A stretch of DNA of 64,000 bases from Clostridium sp. Marseille-P2415 (lineage in GTDB: Bacteria > Bacillota > Clostridia > Lachnospirales > Lachnospiraceae). Of this stretch, positions 8,081-16,912 are shown piece by piece. Position 1 is the first letter of the stretch. Each line of letters starts with the position of its first letter. The DNA is taken from NCBI RefSeq assembly GCF_900155545.1, contig NZ_LT732525.1:339856-403855 (forward strand), written 5' to 3'. The position numbers and the translations under genes were made by a program. The notes beneath the pieces were generated by a model. The model saw nothing but the letters and a program-made list of their open reading frames with translations, made no database searches and had not been told where the DNA came from.

Positions 8081-8905
8081 TTACTCTTCCAGTTTCATAA
8101 GGGTGATCACGATATTTTCTGCTCCAACCTCGGTTTTTCTCTTTACGATGTCCTCAATTTGGGCTCGCTGCGGATCGGTAATGCTGGATGCATTGATGAC
8201 CACATCTACCTTTCCGTTGGAGATGCTGACCACCGGATCTGCAAAACCTTTGGCAAGCAGCAGGGTTTCCGCCGCATTTTCCTTTTCGGATATAGCTGTC
8301 ATGTCGATCATTTCCTGAATGGCTTCCTGCTTCGCTGCTTCCTCAATGTTTGGATTGTTAATCAGGTTCATTAAGGTTTCCTTATTTTTGGCCCTTACCT
8401 GTTCCCGGTTTAACTGGACGCTAGATATGTAATCCGATACATTCATGCCGCTGGTGAGAACCGCTTCTCCGGGATTTTCAAGACCGGTGCCGGCTGCCTG
8501 GGTTTCATTTGCCGCAAGGTCCGCGGCTGCCGTACTCTCCGCAGCTAAATCGGTGTTTGCTGCTTCCGTATTTTCCTCTGCCTGCGATGACTCTGCTGCG
8601 GCCATTTTATCGATGTCCTCGGCATCCTGGTCAAGGCTCACAATCTCCTGATTTGCGTCACCTTCGTTAAGGGCCTGATTTTCCGCTAAAATATCTTCTT
8701 CGGAAATGTCAGTCATTCCTGCCTCATAGACATCTGTCCCGGAAGCCATCTCCTGTTTTCCGGCATAGTTTAAATATCCAGCTGCAGCTATCATAACGGC
8801 CAACGTGGTGATAATAATCTGGTTTCTTCGGAACAGTTTCTTCATATCCATTTTCTTTGGGGTTCTAGGGATTTTGGGTTCATTGCTTGTTTTCCAATTT
8901 CTCAT
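8081..8905 (-). CDS. spoIIIAH: Stage III sporulation protein AH
   Basis: The mother-cell membrane protein that pairs with forespore SpoIIQ to form the feeding-tube channel across the intermembrane space of the engulfed spore. A basic N-terminus and one transmembrane helix (about residues 30-45) are followed by a long acidic Ala/Glu-rich linker and a C-terminal YscJ-like domain (from about residue 160) with the conserved SISNGKVDVVINASSI..PQ. The ATG at 8905 is preceded by AAGGAG at eight bases. The acidic linker of about 100 residues is longer than in Bacillus, as is common in Clostridia. It is the last gene of the spoIIIA operon. Confidence 0.94.
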   Translation of the reverse strand: MRNWKTSNEPKIPRTPKKMDMKKLFRRNQIIITTLAVMIAAAGYLNYAGKQEMASGTDVYEAGMTDISEEDILAENQALNEGDANQEIVSLDQDAEDIDKMAAAESSQAEENTEAANTDLAAESTAAADLAANETQAAGTGLENPGEAVLTSGMNVSDYISSVQLNREQVRAKNKETLMNLINNPNIEEAAKQEAIQEMIDMTAISEKENAAETLLLAKGFADPVVSISNGKVDVVINASSITDPQRAQIEDIVKRKTEVGAENIVITLMKLEE

Positions 8906-8920
8906 ACCTGACACTCCTTT

Positions 8921-9526
8921 TTATTCCACCCTCTTTAATACTTTTATTTTATGTGGGGGCAGGTTAAATAATGCTTCCATGGCACTGGAAATTTCAGCTT
9001 TTACCGTAGGACTGCTTCCGCCCTGGGCACTGATGATAATTCCTTCTATTTCCGGACGTATCTCTTTCTCCACAATGGGAGATGTATTTTCTCCTGTACC
9101 GGTCAGAATGGTGCTTTCCTGCAGTTCTGCGCTGGTAATCTTTCTGGTTCCTCCTGAGCTGTCTTTTTCCTCGGTGGAGGAATCAGAGCTGTTCTTATCA
9201 ACCCGAAGCACTTTTTCTTCTGAGGATTTCAGTACGATCATCACATCTACCTGACCGACCCCATCCACGGTTTTTAAGATTTTCTTCACCCTCGCCTCCA
9301 GCTGTCCCTCATAGTTTTGGTCTGCTCCGGCTGCCACAGCCAGTTCCCCGTCTTCAGTCTCCGCAACAAGTCCCTGCTGCAGTACCGATTGGTTCTTACT
9401 CTCTGCTGTCCGCTCCACTTTCTCAGCGATACCCGAACCGGAGGGAAATGTAAGGATCAGGATAATCATTCCGGCCGCCAGCAGAATCAGCCATTTATCC
9501 TTTCCCATCTTCCAATTGAATTTCAA
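8921..9526 (-). CDS. spoIIIAG: Stage III sporulation protein AG
   Basis: A component of the mother-cell channel; in Bacillus it forms a large ring in the intermembrane space. One transmembrane helix follows a short cytoplasmic N-terminus, then a YscJ-like ring domain with LEARVKKILKTVDGVGQVDVMIVLKSSEEKVL and the PEIEGIIISAQGGSSPTVKAEISSAMEALFNLPPHKIKVLK end. I choose a TTG at 9526, because GGAGG stands nine bases before it and other in-frame starts have poor sites. This overlaps the spoIIIAF end by 32 bases. Alternatives are ATG at 9508 or a longer frame from 9559. Confidence 0.92.
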   Translation of the reverse strand: MKFNWKMGKDKWLILLAAGMIILILTFPSGSGIAEKVERTAESKNQSVLQQGLVAETEDGELAVAAGADQNYEGQLEARVKKILKTVDGVGQVDVMIVLKSSEEKVLRVDKNSSDSSTEEKDSSGGTRKITSAELQESTILTGTGENTSPIVEKEIRPEIEGIIISAQGGSSPTVKAEISSAMEALFNLPPHKIKVLKRVE

Positions 9527-10178
9527 TATCCTGTTCCTCCAAATCATAATATTCGGCAATTCGCCTTCTAAGACCAGAAAGCCGCGAATTTTCTTCCTGT
9601 TTCTTTTTTCTCACGTCTTCCGGCTCCTTTTCCTCGCTGTTTTTCGATTCTGAACTGCTTATCTTTCCCCCATCTACCTCCTGTACCTTCTTTACCGGCT
9701 CTACCTTTTCTATGGCCGCGACCGTGCCTTCTGCTTCATGTCCGGCTCCATCCGGGATCAGAAGCATGGATACCCGTATCACATGGCCAAATGTGCTGCT
9801 TTCCTGATTTTTATCAATCTCCACGGCTGATTCCCTGCATCCAAAGCCGGCTGTCTCTGCCATTGATTTTAAATCCACTCCCACCGCCTCCTCATACCTG
9901 GCGATCATGCTTTCAAGCCTTTTTTCTTCCATTTCAGAAACTTTTCCCGTTAATTCTCCCGCCTCCTTCTTAAGGCTGATCGCCTCAAAATAGTAAGCCA
10001 GCGTTTCATCAAGCCTTAAACCTCCTGTAATGGGTTTCAGCACCAGAAGGATGAGAACCATGCCTGCGAAAAATTTTAAGTATTTCTCATATTTTTTATC
10101 AGGAAGGAGGTTCATTGCTACGGTTATGAAAATCAGATAATAAGTAATATTGCGTATCCATTCAAACAATTCTTCCAT
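9495..10178 (-). CDS. spoIIIAF: Stage III sporulation protein AF
   Basis: A membrane protein of the SpoIIIA complex. Two transmembrane helices lie in the first 65 residues, followed by a coiled, charged soluble region with a ring-building-like fold (IEKVEPV) and a Lys/Glu-rich linker; the C-terminus ends LRRRIAEYYDLEEQDIEIQLE, typical of the family. The start is ATG at 10178, just after the spoIIIAE stop; a GTG nine bases further upstream is possible. About 227 residues, slightly longer than Bacillus. Confidence 0.91.
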   Translation of the reverse strand: MEELFEWIRNITYYLIFITVAMNLLPDKKYEKYLKFFAGMVLILLVLKPITGGLRLDETLAYYFEAISLKKEAGELTGKVSEMEEKRLESMIARYEEAVGVDLKSMAETAGFGCRESAVEIDKNQESSTFGHVIRVSMLLIPDGAGHEAEGTVAAIEKVEPVKKVQEVDGGKISSSESKNSEEKEPEDVRKKKQEENSRLSGLRRRIAEYYDLEEQDIEIQLEDGKG

Positions 10179-10183
10179 GTCAC

Positions 10184-11362
10184 TCACCCGGTATAATAGG
10201 TCACATTGGTAGAGGCACACACCAATGCTATGGTAACTACAAACAACAGCACCCCGGATGCTGCTATGGAAAGCAGCATTTTGTGGCCTTTTGCCATATC
10301 GGAAATGCAGGAAACGATTCTCTTGTCACAGACCGGCTGCAACAGAGCGGCAACGCACTGATACAGTATCATCAGCACCACCAATTTAAGCAGCGGGACC
10401 ACGGAAATAATGAGAAGCACGATAATACCGGCAGCACCAATGGTATTTTTTATCAGCACTCCGGACCCCAGAACCATCTGGGCAACAGAGCTTACTCCGT
10501 TTCCGATTCCCGGAATGGCACCGATCAGCTTCTGGACTGCTCCGGTTTTCATGGAATCCACATAAGGAAGTACCATGGCCTGAATGATATGAAAACCAAG
10601 CACAACCCCGACCAGGGTCTTTATGCTCCAGGTAACCACCTGCTCCAAAAGCTCGGTGAGCTTGGAAAGCATATCCTCCTTTGCAATATGTCCGGCCATG
10701 ACAAGAAGGGCATAGACCCTTACCATGGATAACAGTACCTGTCCCAGGAGCCACTGGGAAACAGCAAGAGCAAACAAGGTAAATTCATAGGAGGCCACTG
10801 CCGATACACTGCTTCCTGCAAATGCCGCCGCCAGGAAATAGGCCGGCAGCAATGCCTTCATGAAATCCAGAATCTGTCCTACCACGTCTCCTGCAATGGT
10901 CACACTGGTAAAAAAGCTGGCCGCCAGATACGTAAACAAAAGCAGATAGGTGACGAAAAAACCGGTCTCTGAAATCTGGCTTCCTGTAAAGACACTGGAA
11001 AAATTGGTGAACACCGCTCCAATGATCCCAAGCACGATAATCTGTCCCATCATATGCCCGCTGCTGCTTACTTCGGCCATAAGCATATCCTTAAGCGCCT
11101 TGCCGGCCTGTCCCATGACTTCGTTTAACTTCCCATCCATCAGATCCTTCATGAGCTCTTTAAACGAAAGGTTCATGCCCTGCTTTCCCTTCATCCGGTC
11201 CAGGAAATTCTGAATATCCGATAAATCATACTGATCCAGATCCAGTTCTCCGTTTACGCTTTCGCCGGTCTCCTGCCCCAAAGACGTCTCCGCCCCAAAA
11301 GCATCCCCGCAGAAAAACAGCATTGGCAGCAGACACAACAGGAAAAGGGCGATCCTTTTCAT
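10184..11362 (-). CDS. spoIIIAE: Stage III sporulation protein AE
   Basis: A polytopic membrane protein of the feeding channel. A signal-like N-terminus (MKRIALFLLCLLPMLFFCGDAFG) precedes an acidic region and at least six hydrophobic helices, with the conserved LLPAYFLAAAFAGSSVSAVASYEF and QKLIGAIPGIGN segments. The ATG at 11362 has GGGAGG ten bases upstream; the frame is open to 11383, where ATGA would overlap the spoIIIAD stop. About 392 residues, the family's usual size. Confidence 0.94.
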   Translation of the reverse strand: MKRIALFLLCLLPMLFFCGDAFGAETSLGQETGESVNGELDLDQYDLSDIQNFLDRMKGKQGMNLSFKELMKDLMDGKLNEVMGQAGKALKDMLMAEVSSSGHMMGQIIVLGIIGAVFTNFSSVFTGSQISETGFFVTYLLLFTYLAASFFTSVTIAGDVVGQILDFMKALLPAYFLAAAFAGSSVSAVASYEFTLFALAVSQWLLGQVLLSMVRVYALLVMAGHIAKEDMLSKLTELLEQVVTWSIKTLVGVVLGFHIIQAMVLPYVDSMKTGAVQKLIGAIPGIGNGVSSVAQMVLGSGVLIKNTIGAAGIIVLLIISVVPLLKLVVLMILYQCVAALLQPVCDKRIVSCISDMAKGHKMLLSIAASGVLLFVVTIALVCASTNVTYYTG

Positions 11363-11379
11363 GGTCTTTTTTCCTCCCG

Positions 11380-11766
11380 TCATGATAAAAATACCTGCAG
11401 CGTTTCAATTAAAGCCAGCAGAATAGGCATGCTCACCGCCAGCACGGAAAGCTTCCCGAATATTTCAATCTGGGTCCCCACAGCCCCGTATCCGGCGTCC
11501 TTGCAGATCCCCGCGGCAAATTCTGCGATATAAGTAATGCCGATCATTTTCACCAGCGTGGACAGATAAACGTTGTTAATCTTAATATAGGACTGGATTT
11601 CTTTCATGGTATCCAGAATGGTGGTAAGCTTTCCCATACCGTAAAAGAAGATAAAAAAGCCCGCCGCCATGACCAGATAGGTTCCGTATTCGCCCTTCAT
11701 CCCCTTTAAAGAAACCGCCAGAAGCACCGCTGCGATTCCTACTGCGGCTATGGTCACTACCGTCAT
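11380..11766 (-). CDS. spoIIIAD: Stage III sporulation protein AD
   Basis: A 128-residue protein with three to four hydrophobic helices, typical of SpoIIIAD: an AAVLLAVSLKG helix, the YLVMAAGFFIFF helix and the conserved LVKMIGITYIAEFAAGICKDAGYGAVGTQIEIFGK. It is an inner-membrane part of the SpoIIIA complex that resembles type III secretion export proteins. AGAGG precedes its ATG. Its end touches the start region of spoIIIAE. Confidence 0.95.
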   Translation of the reverse strand: MTVVTIAAVGIAAVLLAVSLKGMKGEYGTYLVMAAGFFIFFYGMGKLTTILDTMKEIQSYIKINNVYLSTLVKMIGITYIAEFAAGICKDAGYGAVGTQIEIFGKLSVLAVSMPILLALIETLQVFLS

Positions 11767-11825
11767 GTTTTCCTCTTTCCTGCCCTGCTTTCCAGGGCAT
11801 AAGGGTAAGCCTGCAAGGTGCTCAC

Positions 11826-12020
11826 CTACAATGCAAACAGATTTTTAATGGATTCAAATAACTGGTAAATGTAAGGCACAAGCCAGAACAGCACCAGGAT
11901 CAGCCCCGCAAGGCTTGTTAAGAATGCCTGTTCTTCCCGTCCGCTGTGCTTTAGTACCTGGCAGATGACGGAAACCAGGATTCCAACTGCTGCAATTTTA
12001 AATATCAAATTGACCCCCAT
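11826..12020 (-). CDS. spoIIIAC: Stage III sporulation protein AC
   Basis: A 64-residue, two-helix membrane protein with the family pattern LIFKIAAVGILVSVICQVLKHSGREEQAFLTSLAGLILVLFWL. AAGGAGG precedes the ATG at 12020. A 59-base gap to spoIIIAD contains only a short inverted repeat and no clear promoter. Confidence 0.95.
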   Translation of the reverse strand: MGVNLIFKIAAVGILVSVICQVLKHSGREEQAFLTSLAGLILVLFWLVPYIYQLFESIKNLFAL

Positions 12021-12030
12021 GCTATCCTCC

Positions 12031-12561
12031 TTAATACATTACAATTGTCAGGAACAAACCGCCCATGATACCGAGACTGGTATAAAGGCGGCTTTTCTCC
12101 TGTTTATGTTCTCTTAAATAGCCGATGGTTAAGTCAAGCTGCTCCAGATACAAAAGGATGTTCCTTTCCTGCATATCCATGTCCAGATATCCAAGATGCT
12201 CTCCCAGCCCTTTTAAATTCTGTTTGTCCTCTTTGGATAAACAGACCTCCTTCGGAAGCTTGTTAATCTCTTCCTGCCAGATGGTATAAAAGGGTTCCCC
12301 TGGTTGTCCCGAAAGTCTTTCTGAAACATTCTCAAACAAAACACCGATTTCGCCTCCGGCTTTTCTGCCGGTCCGCTCAAACGCCTCTGTCAGCGGGGAA
12401 TTGGCATAAACAATTTCCCCTTTTAATAGAAAAATCATTTTCCGGAGCTTCTCCACAGTCCTTAAATGCTCGTTCCATTGGGCCGCCATAAAAAAACCAA
12501 GGCCCGAGCAGGATACAATGACCAGAAGCGCTCCCAAAATCCGCAGCCATGCGTTATCCAT
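12031..12561 (-). CDS. spoIIIAB: Stage III sporulation protein AB
   Basis: A 176-residue membrane-anchored helical protein: an N-terminal helix (LRILGALLVIVSCSGLGFFMA), a long helical domain with LRKMIFLLKGEIVYANSPLTEAF, and a C-terminal hydrophobic helix ending GIMGGLFLTIVMY. The fold resembles GspF of type II secretion. I choose the ATG at 12561, which overlaps the spoIIIAA stop by eight bases and matches the family length; the frame is open to 12672 but that part only overlays spoIIIAA. Confidence 0.94.
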   Translation of the reverse strand: MDNAWLRILGALLVIVSCSGLGFFMAAQWNEHLRTVEKLRKMIFLLKGEIVYANSPLTEAFERTGRKAGGEIGVLFENVSERLSGQPGEPFYTIWQEEINKLPKEVCLSKEDKQNLKGLGEHLGYLDMDMQERNILLYLEQLDLTIGYLREHKQEKSRLYTSLGIMGGLFLTIVMY

Positions 12562-13567
12562 AAGCCATGCACTCCTGCCTGTCCCACTGTTTTTCCATCT
12601 GATGTACCTGGGCTTTATAAAGCTGAGTTCCTCTGGAATCGTATATCTGGTCAATGTTTCCGATCTTTCCAAGGTTGTTTAAGACGATATACCGTTCAAA
12701 GACCCGTTCCTCAACCAGCTTTCTAAGGACCGGCTTCTGCTTCAAATCGTCTATGGAACTTCCGTGAACGGTTGCGATCAGCTTACAGCCGCAGTTCATT
12801 ACGTATTCCATGGCTTCTAAGTCCTCCCTGCTTCCGATTTCATCTACAGCGATCACCCGGGGGGACATGGTCCGGATCAGCATCATCATCCCTCTGGCCT
12901 TGGGACAGCAGTCTAAAATATCGGTACGGATCCCCAATTCATTCTGAGGAATGCCCTGATAGCAGGCCCCGATCTCAGACCGTTCATCCACGACTCCCAC
13001 CGTCAGTCCGGCATGTCCTTCGGAACCGTTGGAAACCTGCCGGATCAAATCTCTTAACAGAGTGGTCTTTCCGCATCTTGGCGGAGAAATGATCAGTGTG
13101 TGACAGATTTCCTTCCTTTCCTCATAGAGATAGGGCAGAACCGGAGAGGCACATCCCTTTACCTGATGGGACAGCCGGACATTGATAAAGGATATGTATT
13201 TCATGGTCTTTATTCCGGATTCATCTAAAATGGTTTTTCCTGCAATCCCGATCCTGTGACCGCCCTGTATGGTGAGGAACCCCTGCTTCATCTCCTCTTC
13301 AAAAGCATACAGGGAATAGCTGCTCATGTATTCCACGGTATCCTTCAGTTCATTTTTAGAGACTATATAGGCTGCCCTTCTATCCTTGCTCAAGGCTGCC
13401 TGGGGGGTTACATAATACTCTTCATTCCGGTATAATATCAAAAGGGGGGCTGCCACCCGGAGCCTGATTTCCTGAACCTCGTCAAAGTCGATGGCCACCC
13501 GGTTTAATATTTCTCTTATGTTCCTGGAAAATATACTGATAAGCTCGTCTTTCCTCTCCACCTTCAT
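12554..13567 (-). CDS. spoIIIAA: Stage III sporulation protein AA, ATPase
   Basis: A cytoplasmic secretion-type ATPase thought to drive the SpoIIIA channel. The Walker A is PPRCGKTTLLRDL, the Walker B region VIAVDEIGSREDLEAMEY, and the His-box region LIATVHGSSIDDL. The first gene of the eight-gene operon. The start is not settled: GTG at 13561 has AGGAGG at seven bases, ATG at 13567 is too near that site, and the frame is open to 13603. In Bacillus the operon is read by sigma-E; CATAAT-like -10 boxes lie upstream but no convincing -35 was found. Confidence 0.94.
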   Translation of the reverse strand: MKVERKDELISIFSRNIREILNRVAIDFDEVQEIRLRVAAPLLILYRNEEYYVTPQAALSKDRRAAYIVSKNELKDTVEYMSSYSLYAFEEEMKQGFLTIQGGHRIGIAGKTILDESGIKTMKYISFINVRLSHQVKGCASPVLPYLYEERKEICHTLIISPPRCGKTTLLRDLIRQVSNGSEGHAGLTVGVVDERSEIGACYQGIPQNELGIRTDILDCCPKARGMMMLIRTMSPRVIAVDEIGSREDLEAMEYVMNCGCKLIATVHGSSIDDLKQKPVLRKLVEERVFERYIVLNNLGKIGNIDQIYDSRGTQLYKAQVHQMEKQWDRQECMAYG

Positions 13568-13670
13568 CCCTCCTCTTACCTCAATATATGTGAGGTGGGA
13601 CAAATTATGACTGAAAAACTTTTGGCTTTTTCGCAGAGGGAAACATAGATTATGGCTGAACGTCTGAGAA

Positions 13671-13715
13671 AAAGAGGGAAGGCTTCCCGGACACGGAGAG
13701 CCTTCCCTCTTTTTC
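13671..13715 (-). terminator. Strong bidirectional-looking terminator
   Basis: A perfect 10-base stem (arms 13674-13683 and 13700-13709, 16-base loop) has T-runs on both strands. It lies 24 bases after the stop of the NlpC/P60 gene, so it terminates that transcript just before the spoIIIA promoter region. The rest of the 13568-13738 gap shows no gene. Confidence 0.85.
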
Positions 13716-13738
13716 TTTTAAAACACTTTTTATTCTTT

Positions 13739-14260
13739 TTAATTTAAGATCCGTCTGACTGAAAGGATCGGCATAAAATCCACCTTGGAAACTTTAATCC
13801 CGTCTTCAGGGCCGCTTGCATGTATCACCTGGTTCTGGCCCGCGTAAATACCGATATGTCCTATGTAAGATATGAGGTCACCTGGCTGCGCATATTCCAG
13901 GCCGCCTGCGTCGGTTCCTGCTTTTCCCTGCTCTTCGGAAGTCCTTGGCAGGTTTATTCCAAACTGTTGATAGACACTCATCACAAACCCGGAACAGTCT
14001 GCGCCTTCCGTAAGGCTGGTCCCTCCATATGCATAGGGATTTCCGATAAACTGTCTGGCATAGGCCGCAACCTGTTCTCCCGTGCCTGCAGGCGATGTCC
14101 GGGTATAATTATTTTTTATGTTAACTCCAGGGCCGGCCGGCTCCTCATACGGCGGCGGAGCCACTATGGGTATTGACGTTTCTGCCTTAACCGTAAAGCT
14201 ATTTGCAAACATAATCGCCAGACCTGAAAATAAGGTCGCCATCAATTTTTTCTTTCGCAT
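13739..14260 (-). CDS. Secreted NlpC/P60 family cell-wall hydrolase
   Basis: A 173-residue exported protein. A signal peptide (about 1-26, cleavage after VKA) and a Pro-rich linker precede an NlpC/P60 domain with catalytic Cys89 (ADCSGFV), His135 (IGHIGIY) and His147 (VIHAS). Members are usually D-gamma-glutamyl-diaminopimelate endopeptidases that trim peptidoglycan stems. There is no SH3 or LysM binding domain, so it is a minimal enzyme. Monocistronic, with GAGGAG before the ATG and its own terminator. Position beside spoIIIA suggests but does not prove a role in sporulation or germination. Confidence 0.92.
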   Translation of the reverse strand: MRKKKLMATLFSGLAIMFANSFTVKAETSIPIVAPPPYEEPAGPGVNIKNNYTRTSPAGTGEQVAAYARQFIGNPYAYGGTSLTEGADCSGFVMSVYQQFGINLPRTSEEQGKAGTDAGGLEYAQPGDLISYIGHIGIYAGQNQVIHASGPEDGIKVSKVDFMPILSVRRILN

Positions 14261-14286
14261 TCTTTTCTTCTCCTCGTATCATATCG

Positions 14287-14826
14287 TTATAAGCCCATAT
14301 CCATTGCATCATCGGATAAAAATCTGTGGTATGTGATATGGTTTTCATGGAATTTCATGTAATACCGGTAGCAGTCAACGGATGGATCTTCAAAATATAT
14401 GATATAATCGCATTCCTCTTCTCCGGATTCCAGGCAAATAACCTTACCATCCGTAAATTTTTGAAAGACATGTAATATATCATCTAATGCTGCATCGGGT
14501 CTCTCCACGGTTTCAATGAATTCCTTTAAAAAACCATTGTCCTTTCCATTTTCCGCTGCGTACTCCACGCCTTCCGGCGGTATCTCAAAGCAAAAACGTT
14601 CCTGGCTTTTTGAGATCTTAATGTCTCCCAGCCGTCCTTTGACATATTCCTTGAAGCCCTCCATCGCCGTCTTTACTACCTGGCCGGATTCTCCGCTGAT
14701 CTTCAGTATTTTCATCAATGCCTTTTCCGGATAATAAAACCGTATGGATTCTTTCTCATATCCTAATTTTATCTGCACTTCTTTTATTGAATTCATGAGC
14801 ATTTGCTCCAAAGCCGCATATTGCAT
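14287..14826 (-). CDS. Conserved hypothetical protein (possibly DUF3877)
   Basis: A soluble protein of about 180 residues without signal or membrane helices. It alternates helices and strands and has an acidic stretch ending ECDYIIYFEDPSVDCYRYYMKFHENHITYHRFLSDD. From memory it resembles the DUF3877 family of Lachnospiraceae; I cannot confirm this. GGAG precedes the ATG at 14826; starts at 14832 and GTG 14844 are alternatives. It lies 26 bases upstream of the NlpC/P60 gene in the same direction. Function unknown. Confidence 0.6.
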   Translation of the reverse strand: MQYAALEQMLMNSIKEVQIKLGYEKESIRFYYPEKALMKILKISGESGQVVKTAMEGFKEYVKGRLGDIKISKSQERFCFEIPPEGVEYAAENGKDNGFLKEFIETVERPDAALDDILHVFQKFTDGKVICLESGEEECDYIIYFEDPSVDCYRYYMKFHENHITYHRFLSDDAMDMGL

Positions 14827-14931
14827 ATCCATTTCTCCAGTCACTTCCCATTTGCATTCATTGAATAAATGTTCAATTATTATGATATCTATTATAGCCA
14901 GGCAGTCATTTAACAGTCAAGCCTGTTTCCT

Positions 14932-15867
14932 CTACTCGTGAAGCCTACGGATAATTTTAAAGATAATGGCTCCTTCCATCACTAATGGCTGGGAATGGGC
15001 AAAGAATACAATTCCTTCTGTGGGAGCCAGGATCTGGCTCATGACCTCACCTTCGCAGGGATCCAGAATATCTGCCAGCACATCCCCCCGGCTTACCTCC
15101 TGTCCGGGCTTAAAATACGGGCGGTAAATCCCTGCGCAGTCTGTCCGCACACTGGCTAAGTCGCTTTCATGAAGAACGGTGGCAATGTAGCCGCTGTGGC
15201 TGGTATAGCGTACCATTCCCATACGGGTCAGAAACCGCAGCACCGATGCCACTGCCATTTTGGCAGACGGTTCGTCGATCTGATCGGTTCCGCTTGTGTA
15301 TACAGAAAAAGCATTGGTATTTTTAAGCTGCCAGTTATAATTTAAGGTAGCTTTATCAAACGGCTTGGCATCCCGGACAACCACATAGGGCAGGCCAAAT
15401 AAGTTCGCCAGACTTGGATTCTGGAATCCCGTATCCATCATCCGCACATGGGGAACGAAATTACCCGGAATGTAAAAGCTGGTAAACTGGATCCCATAGC
15501 TGTATTCTTTTACCGCGTCAAAAATACCGGCGGCGATCCGCTTTGTAGTCTCCCCTGTTCCGTCTCCCGGATACATGCGGTTAATATCCGAATCATCCGC
15601 GGGCCAAAATCTCTTTCCCACATTTAAGGAGGCAGTATTCACGGTGGGAATGACCATGATTTCATTGCCTTTTACAATAGCTCCCCTCTCCTCCAGCTCT
15701 TTTAACCGCCGGATCAGCTGGGAACAGATATAAAGCTGCTGGACCTCATTTCCGCGGCATGCTCCCACAATGCAGGCTGATTTTTCCCCTTTTCCGAAAT
15801 GATAGCCATAAATGTTCATGTTATCCCGATAGAGATTATTCAGCGTCAGAATCACTTCTTTCCTCAT
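14932..15867 (-). CDS. Aspartoacylase/succinylglutamate desuccinylase-like protein with degenerate zinc site
   Basis: A 311-residue protein of the AstE/AspA branch of the M14 zinc carboxypeptidase clan. The usual HGNE zinc motif reads RGNE (Arg38, Glu41), the DLH motif reads QFT, and no acidic residue follows the strand that carries the catalytic Glu in relatives (VVVRD). The substrate-binding Asn-Arg of DINRMYPGD is kept, and the C-terminal beta domain is complete. The start overlaps the stop of the upstream partner by four bases (ATGA). I infer a non-catalytic or regulatory subunit paired with the next gene. Confidence 0.82.
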   Translation of the reverse strand: MRKEVILTLNNLYRDNMNIYGYHFGKGEKSACIVGACRGNEVQQLYICSQLIRRLKELEERGAIVKGNEIMVIPTVNTASLNVGKRFWPADDSDINRMYPGDGTGETTKRIAAGIFDAVKEYSYGIQFTSFYIPGNFVPHVRMMDTGFQNPSLANLFGLPYVVVRDAKPFDKATLNYNWQLKNTNAFSVYTSGTDQIDEPSAKMAVASVLRFLTRMGMVRYTSHSGYIATVLHESDLASVRTDCAGIYRPYFKPGQEVSRGDVLADILDPCEGEVMSQILAPTEGIVFFAHSQPLVMEGAIIFKIIRRLHE

Positions 15868-16826
15868 GCTTCCTCACCTCCCAGCACCCGGGCAAGTAAA
15901 GAGCCCACGGATACCACCGGATATTCTCTCAGGGTAAAGACCAGCCCTGTAATGGGGGAAAACACCTCTTCCAGAATGGTACCGGTCAGAGGATTTAAGA
16001 TCTGGCCAATGGACCGGCCCTCCTCCACCCTTCCCAAATGCTCCACCGACGGCATGAAGATGCCGGCCTTTTCCGCGTTTACCAGCCCCAGTTTCCGTTT
16101 TAGGGATATCATGGGTTCTCTGGGAGTGATGGTTTCTCCGCTCCAGATCCCCAGCTTCTTCATCAGGCAGAAAATTCCTTCGGCCAGCTGGCGGCCATAA
16201 CTTCTGGTGATCCGCATGCCCACTCCCATTTCCACAACAAAGGTGGGAACGCCGATGCTGTTTAACCCATGGGAAAGGGTGGATTCCAGCACGACCGCAT
16301 TTTCATGGATCCAGACCAGATCTACATTCATAACCTTTGCATATTCAATCAGCTCTTCCGCCCGTTTCCCACTCATGCGGATCTGGGGGATCTCCCTTAA
16401 AAATATGTTACTGGCATGGAGATCAACACAGAAATCAGAACCGGATATATCCGATATGATCTCTGAGGCGATGTGCTCGGTGACAGCCCCTTCCTCGTCT
16501 CCCGGAAAAATGCGGTTCATGTCAATGTCAAAGCCGGGCACGCCTCTGGTGATGGAATCTATACCAAGAGGATTCAGGGCCGGATAGATGTCCACAATTC
16601 CTTTTAAATGTTCCCTGTTTTCCTGCAGCATGCGGTTTAATTCATAGCATACGAACTGGCCTTCCAGCTCGTCCCCGTGGACCCCGGTCACAATGCTCAA
16701 TCTTTTTTCTCTCCCAGTCAGCACTTCGGGCTGGATCCTGTTTTTATAAATCTTCCAGTTTTCTCCTACTGCCAGCCCTACGGATACAACCGTCCTCACC
16801 ATATTCCTCACCACCTTTGTGTTCAT
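15864..16826 (-). CDS. Aspartoacylase/succinylglutamate desuccinylase-like metallohydrolase, intact site
   Basis: The catalytic-looking partner of the neighbouring gene. With the ATG at 16826 the zinc ligands are His50 and Glu53 (HGDE) and His137 (VDLHASN); the Asn-Arg substrate motif is DMNRIFPGD and the general base Glu is in FVVEMG. Family members deacylate N-acyl amino acids or related amides in the cytoplasm; the substrate here is unknown. The frame is open to 16865 from a TTG, and an ATG at 16802 also has a fair ribosome site. The two genes form a translationally coupled pair. Confidence 0.85.
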   Translation of the reverse strand: MNTKVVRNMVRTVVSVGLAVGENWKIYKNRIQPEVLTGREKRLSIVTGVHGDELEGQFVCYELNRMLQENREHLKGIVDIYPALNPLGIDSITRGVPGFDIDMNRIFPGDEEGAVTEHIASEIISDISGSDFCVDLHASNIFLREIPQIRMSGKRAEELIEYAKVMNVDLVWIHENAVVLESTLSHGLNSIGVPTFVVEMGVGMRITRSYGRQLAEGIFCLMKKLGIWSGETITPREPMISLKRKLGLVNAEKAGIFMPSVEHLGRVEEGRSIGQILNPLTGTILEEVFSPITGLVFTLREYPVVSVGSLLARVLGGEEA

Positions 16827-16912
16827 ACTTTGTTCTACCTTTAAGAATAAATCAGGCTGATTCAAACGTCAAGCGCTTCCTTATGTAAAAAATGTCTCCA
16901 CAGCTCCGGCTC

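Noticed and set aside
13568-13670. Sigma-E promoter upstream of spoIIIAA
   Set aside because: CATAAT-like -10 boxes are present but no -35 at correct spacing could be identified by eye.
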